A stretch of DNA of 6,315 nucleotides from Brachyspira catarrhinii (GTDB lineage: Bacteria; Spirochaetota; Brachyspiria; Brachyspirales; Brachyspiraceae). The stretch covers positions 1-6,315 of the forward strand of contig NZ_SJDU01000118.1 in NCBI RefSeq assembly GCF_005518285.1, given 5' to 3'. Below, piece after piece: positions 4,046 to 6,315 of the stretch (positions are counted from its first letter, which is position 1; each line of letters opens with the position of its first letter). Made by a program: the position numbers and the translations under genes. The notes below the pieces were generated by a model that saw only the letters and a program-made list of their open reading frames with translations, was not told the DNA's origin and searched no databases.

Positions 4046-6315
4046 ATGTTGAAAGAGGCAAGTAATGATTCAATAAATTTTGATAAAGAAAAATTTGATA
4101 ATAAAAATTTTAACGATAAATTTAATGAAAACAAAAATCTAAACGAGCGTCAAAATTGGCTTTATTATACGAGAGCGCCATTAATGGAAAATTACCGAGA
4201 TAATCTTTATAGAGAATATTTTGGGATTTCGGTTTTGCTTTCCGTAAGAGGCGAAGATAACGAAAAAATTCTTGGACTTTCGCTAAAATTAATCGACAAC
4301 GAATGCAAGAGAGAATTAAGGATAAACGAACTTGAGAATTTTTTATTTTCATGCATTGTCGGAGAAAAACAAAATATAGAAGATAAAGAATATAAAATAG
4401 AATTGGAAGATTTCGGCAGGGGCGAAGCAAAGCTAATAAGATTTTTGAATAATATTTACGGCGAAGGTTTGCAAGCGGAAGAAAACGGAAAATTATGGTT
4501 TAAAGATTACGGCGCTTATAAATGTTTAAGTTTGTTAAAAGATATTTCAAATATAAGACTCGAAAGCAAAGTGATTATATTTGCGGACGATATTTTGAAT
4601 CTTTCTCTAACTACTTTTTATAACGAAGAAAAAGATTTAATTTTGAATGTAAGTATAAAAGATTTTGATTTGAATAAAATTTATACTTTCGGAGAGAATT
4701 GCGATTATATACTTTATAAAGATATTTTTTACGAAACGAAACCGTCTTACGCGAAAATAAAAAAAAATATATTTAAAAATTCGGTTATAGTGAGCAAAGA
4801 TTATATAAAAGATTTCTGCTCGAGAGTTTTGCCGAATTTAAAAAAAGATTTCAATATCGAACTTCCAGAAGATATATCGGACAACGAAATCATGGCTTTT
4901 CCCGTTCAAGCGCTCGTTTATTTGGATTATGACGGAGCGAATGTTTTTTCCACGATTAAATTTAAATACGGTTCTTTTACTCTCGACCCTTACACGAATA
5001 AATTTACAAGCGGTTATATGTTCGACAATGAAGAAATTTATAGAGATATTGAAAAAGAAAATTATTTTTGCGAAACGCTTTCAAAATATTTGGATAGAGC
5101 GGGAGATTATACTTTTTCAACGGCGGACGATGAAAAAATATTTTATTTATGTTATAAAATTCTTCCAATGTTGCAAGATAAAGGGTGGACTTTTTTTTAT
5201 AGCGAATCTTTTAAATCTTTGAAACTAAATGTCAAACCTCTTAAAATGCGAGCGTCACTCACAAGAGATATAAATTTTTTTGAAATTAATTTTTCTTTCG
5301 AGGGCGTTAAAGAAATTTACGATTTGTCGGATATAATAAGAGCGGTTAAAACTGAAAATAAAGAATATATAAGACTTCAAAACGGTTCTTTTGTTCCAAT
5401 AGATTTGGAGATTATAGATTATCTGGCTAAAATGTTTAAGGATAATCCTATTGAAGAAATAAAACAAAAAGAGAATAACGGGTATTTAATCCCGATGTTT
5501 AGCGCTCCATACTTTGCAGATATGCTTGAAAAACATAGCGGTATAGAATTAAATTTGGACGATAACGCCGCAAAAACTATAGCCGATATAAAAAGAATCG
5601 ATTATGACGAAAATCCGCCAAAAAATATAAACGGAGAATTTAGAAATTATCAATTAGTCGGTTATAAATGGCTTAGAAAACTTGCCGATATGTCCTTAAA
5701 CGGAATTCTTGCGGACGACATGGGACTTGGAAAAAGTTTTCAAACCATAGCGTCAATATTGAAAGAAAAAGAAAACGGCTCAAAATTAACTTCTTTAATA
5801 GTAGCTCCAACATCCTGCGTTTCGAATTGGTATTATGAAATAAAAAAATTCGCTCCTTCGCTCGAGGTTATAACTTTGACGGGAAATTTAAAATCGAGAA
5901 TGAAAAGAATAAAAGCGGTGAATAATTACGATATAGCGATTGTTTCTTATTCAACTTTAAGAAGAGATATAAAATTTTTAAGCGAGAAAGAATTTAATTA
6001 TGTTGTTTTAGACGAAGCGCAACATATAAAAAACGCCAACACTCAAAACGCAAAAACGGTAAAAAGTTTGAAATCTCAAAAACGACTCGCTTTAAGCGGA
6101 ACTCCGATAGAAAACGGAATCAGCGAAATGTGGTCGATGTTCGATTTTTTGATGCCGGGATTTTTGGGAAAACATAAAGATTTTTTGGAAGATTACGAAG
6201 CGCCAATAATTTCTGGAAACGAAGATTCTGCGGACGCTTTGGAAAGATTAAAAATTAGAATAGCTCCTTTTATATTAAGAAGATTAAAAACCGATGTGCT
6301 TAAAGATTTGCCTCC
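4046..6315 (+). CDS. SNF2-family helicase/ATPase, N-terminal part (runs off the window)
   Basis: A DNA-dependent ATPase of helicase superfamily 2, expected to translocate on double-stranded DNA or remodel protein-DNA complexes. The frame is open from ATG 4046 to the edge: 756 codons plus two bases, no stop. ATPase motifs lie at the end: RNYQLVGYKWL (533-543, Q-motif-like), ILADDMGLGKS (554-564, Walker A with K563), LIVAPTSCVSNW (584-595), LDEAQHIKN (655-663, Walker B DEAQ), LALSGTPIEN (681-690) and LRRLKTDVLKDLP (744-756). These complete the first RecA-like lobe; the second lobe with motifs IV-VI is beyond the edge. Residues about 375-455 resemble the region found before the ATPase in bacterial SNF2 proteins (INFFEINFSFEG, then YIRLQNGSFVPI). 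The first 40 residues are an Asn/Lys/Asp/Phe-rich low-complexity leader. Cysteines are scattered, with no SWIM-type CxC zinc finger. An in-frame TAA at 4040 makes ATG 4046 the first possible start; only a weak GGA (4037-4039, 6 nt spacer) precedes it. Cellular role not deducible. Confidence 0.93.
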   Translation, partial: MLKEASNDSINFDKEKFDNKNFNDKFNENKNLNERQNWLYYTRAPLMENYRDNLYREYFGISVLLSVRGEDNEKILGLSLKLIDNECKRELRINELENFLFSCIVGEKQNIEDKEYKIELEDFGRGEAKLIRFLNNIYGEGLQAEENGKLWFKDYGAYKCLSLLKDISNIRLESKVIIFADDILNLSLTTFYNEEKDLILNVSIKDFDLNKIYTFGENCDYILYKDIFYETKPSYAKIKKNIFKNSVIVSKDYIKDFCSRVLPNLKKDFNIELPEDISDNEIMAFPVQALVYLDYDGANVFSTIKFKYGSFTLDPYTNKFTSGYMFDNEEIYRDIEKENYFCETLSKYLDRAGDYTFSTADDEKIFYLCYKILPMLQDKGWTFFYSESFKSLKLNVKPLKMRASLTRDINFFEINFSFEGVKEIYDLSDIIRAVKTENKEYIRLQNGSFVPIDLEIIDYLAKMFKDNPIEEIKQKENNGYLIPMFSAPYFADMLEKHSGIELNLDDNAAKTIADIKRIDYDENPPKNINGEFRNYQLVGYKWLRKLADMSLNGILADDMGLGKSFQTIASILKEKENGSKLTSLIVAPTSCVSNWYYEIKKFAPSLEVITLTGNLKSRMKRIKAVNNYDIAIVSYSTLRRDIKFLSEKEFNYVVLDEAQHIKNANTQNAKTVKSLKSQKRLALSGTPIENGISEMWSMFDFLMPGFLGKHKDFLEDYEAPIISGNEDSADALERLKIRIAPFILRRLKTDVLKDLP

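Noticed and set aside
4122..4430. Minus-strand open frame of 102 codons
   Set aside because: It is antisense to the SNF2 helicase frame, which is continuous from 4046; its Cys/Leu/Arg-rich product is typical of an antisense shadow.
4929..5222. Plus-strand open frame of 97 codons in another frame
   Set aside because: It overlaps the helicase coding sequence out of frame and shows no motif or ribosome-binding site.
5255..5467. Minus-strand open frame of 70 codons
   Set aside because: It is antisense to the helicase gene, with a Phe/Ile/Tyr-rich product explained by the AT-rich complement.
130..6315. Methyltransferase plus SNF2 helicase as a DISARM-like defence system
   Set aside because: Although DISARM joins a methyltransferase with an SNF2-type helicase, here they are separated by two metabolic genes on the opposite strand, and no other DISARM component is visible. 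The helicase has the general bacterial SNF2 layout.

Overview
This AT-rich window (roughly 30% G+C by eye) has heavy use of ATA, AAA, GAA and AGA codons. It looks like a low-GC bacterial chromosome. The lipoprotein signal has a relaxed lipobox of the kind spirochaetes use, and the overall gene style would fit a Brachyspira-like spirochaete. That taxonomic reading is an inference from composition and style and rests on no marker gene.

Layout. (1) Bases 1-140 (+) hold the last 45 codons of an unrecognised gene. Its stop overlaps the next gene by 11 nt. (2) Bases 130-1056 (+) encode a complete beta-class DNA methyltransferase (N6-adenine or N4-cytosine type). With the upstream partial gene it probably forms a restriction-modification or related DNA-modification operon. 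(3) On the minus strand, an OppA-like oligopeptide-binding lipoprotein (3776 down to 2181) is followed after 55 nt by threonine synthase (2125 down to 1070). They probably form one transcript driven by a near-consensus sigma-70 promoter at 3806-3834. The threonine synthase stop lies only 13 nt from the methyltransferase stop (convergent pair). (4) Bases 3777-4045 are the divergent intergenic region with the oppA promoter, a weaker candidate promoter for the rightward gene, and some short dyads. (5) From 4046 to the right edge (+) runs one uninterrupted reading frame. It encodes the N-terminal and first ATPase half of a bacterial SNF2-family helicase, cut by the window end before the second RecA-like lobe.

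How the genes work together. OppA captures peptides for an ABC importer whose membrane and ATPase subunits are not in the window. Threonine synthase makes threonine from O-phosphohomoserine, so the minus-strand pair is amino-acid supply. The two plus-strand units act on DNA and flank this metabolic pair; nothing in the sequence ties them into one system. For both minus-strand genes the longest open frame begins at an upstream TTG. Ribosome-binding sites, and for oppA the promoter position, show that the true starts are internal ATGs at 2125 and 3776. I found no RNA genes, insertion sequences, CRISPR arrays or convincing terminators, and no clear case for a previously undescribed system.
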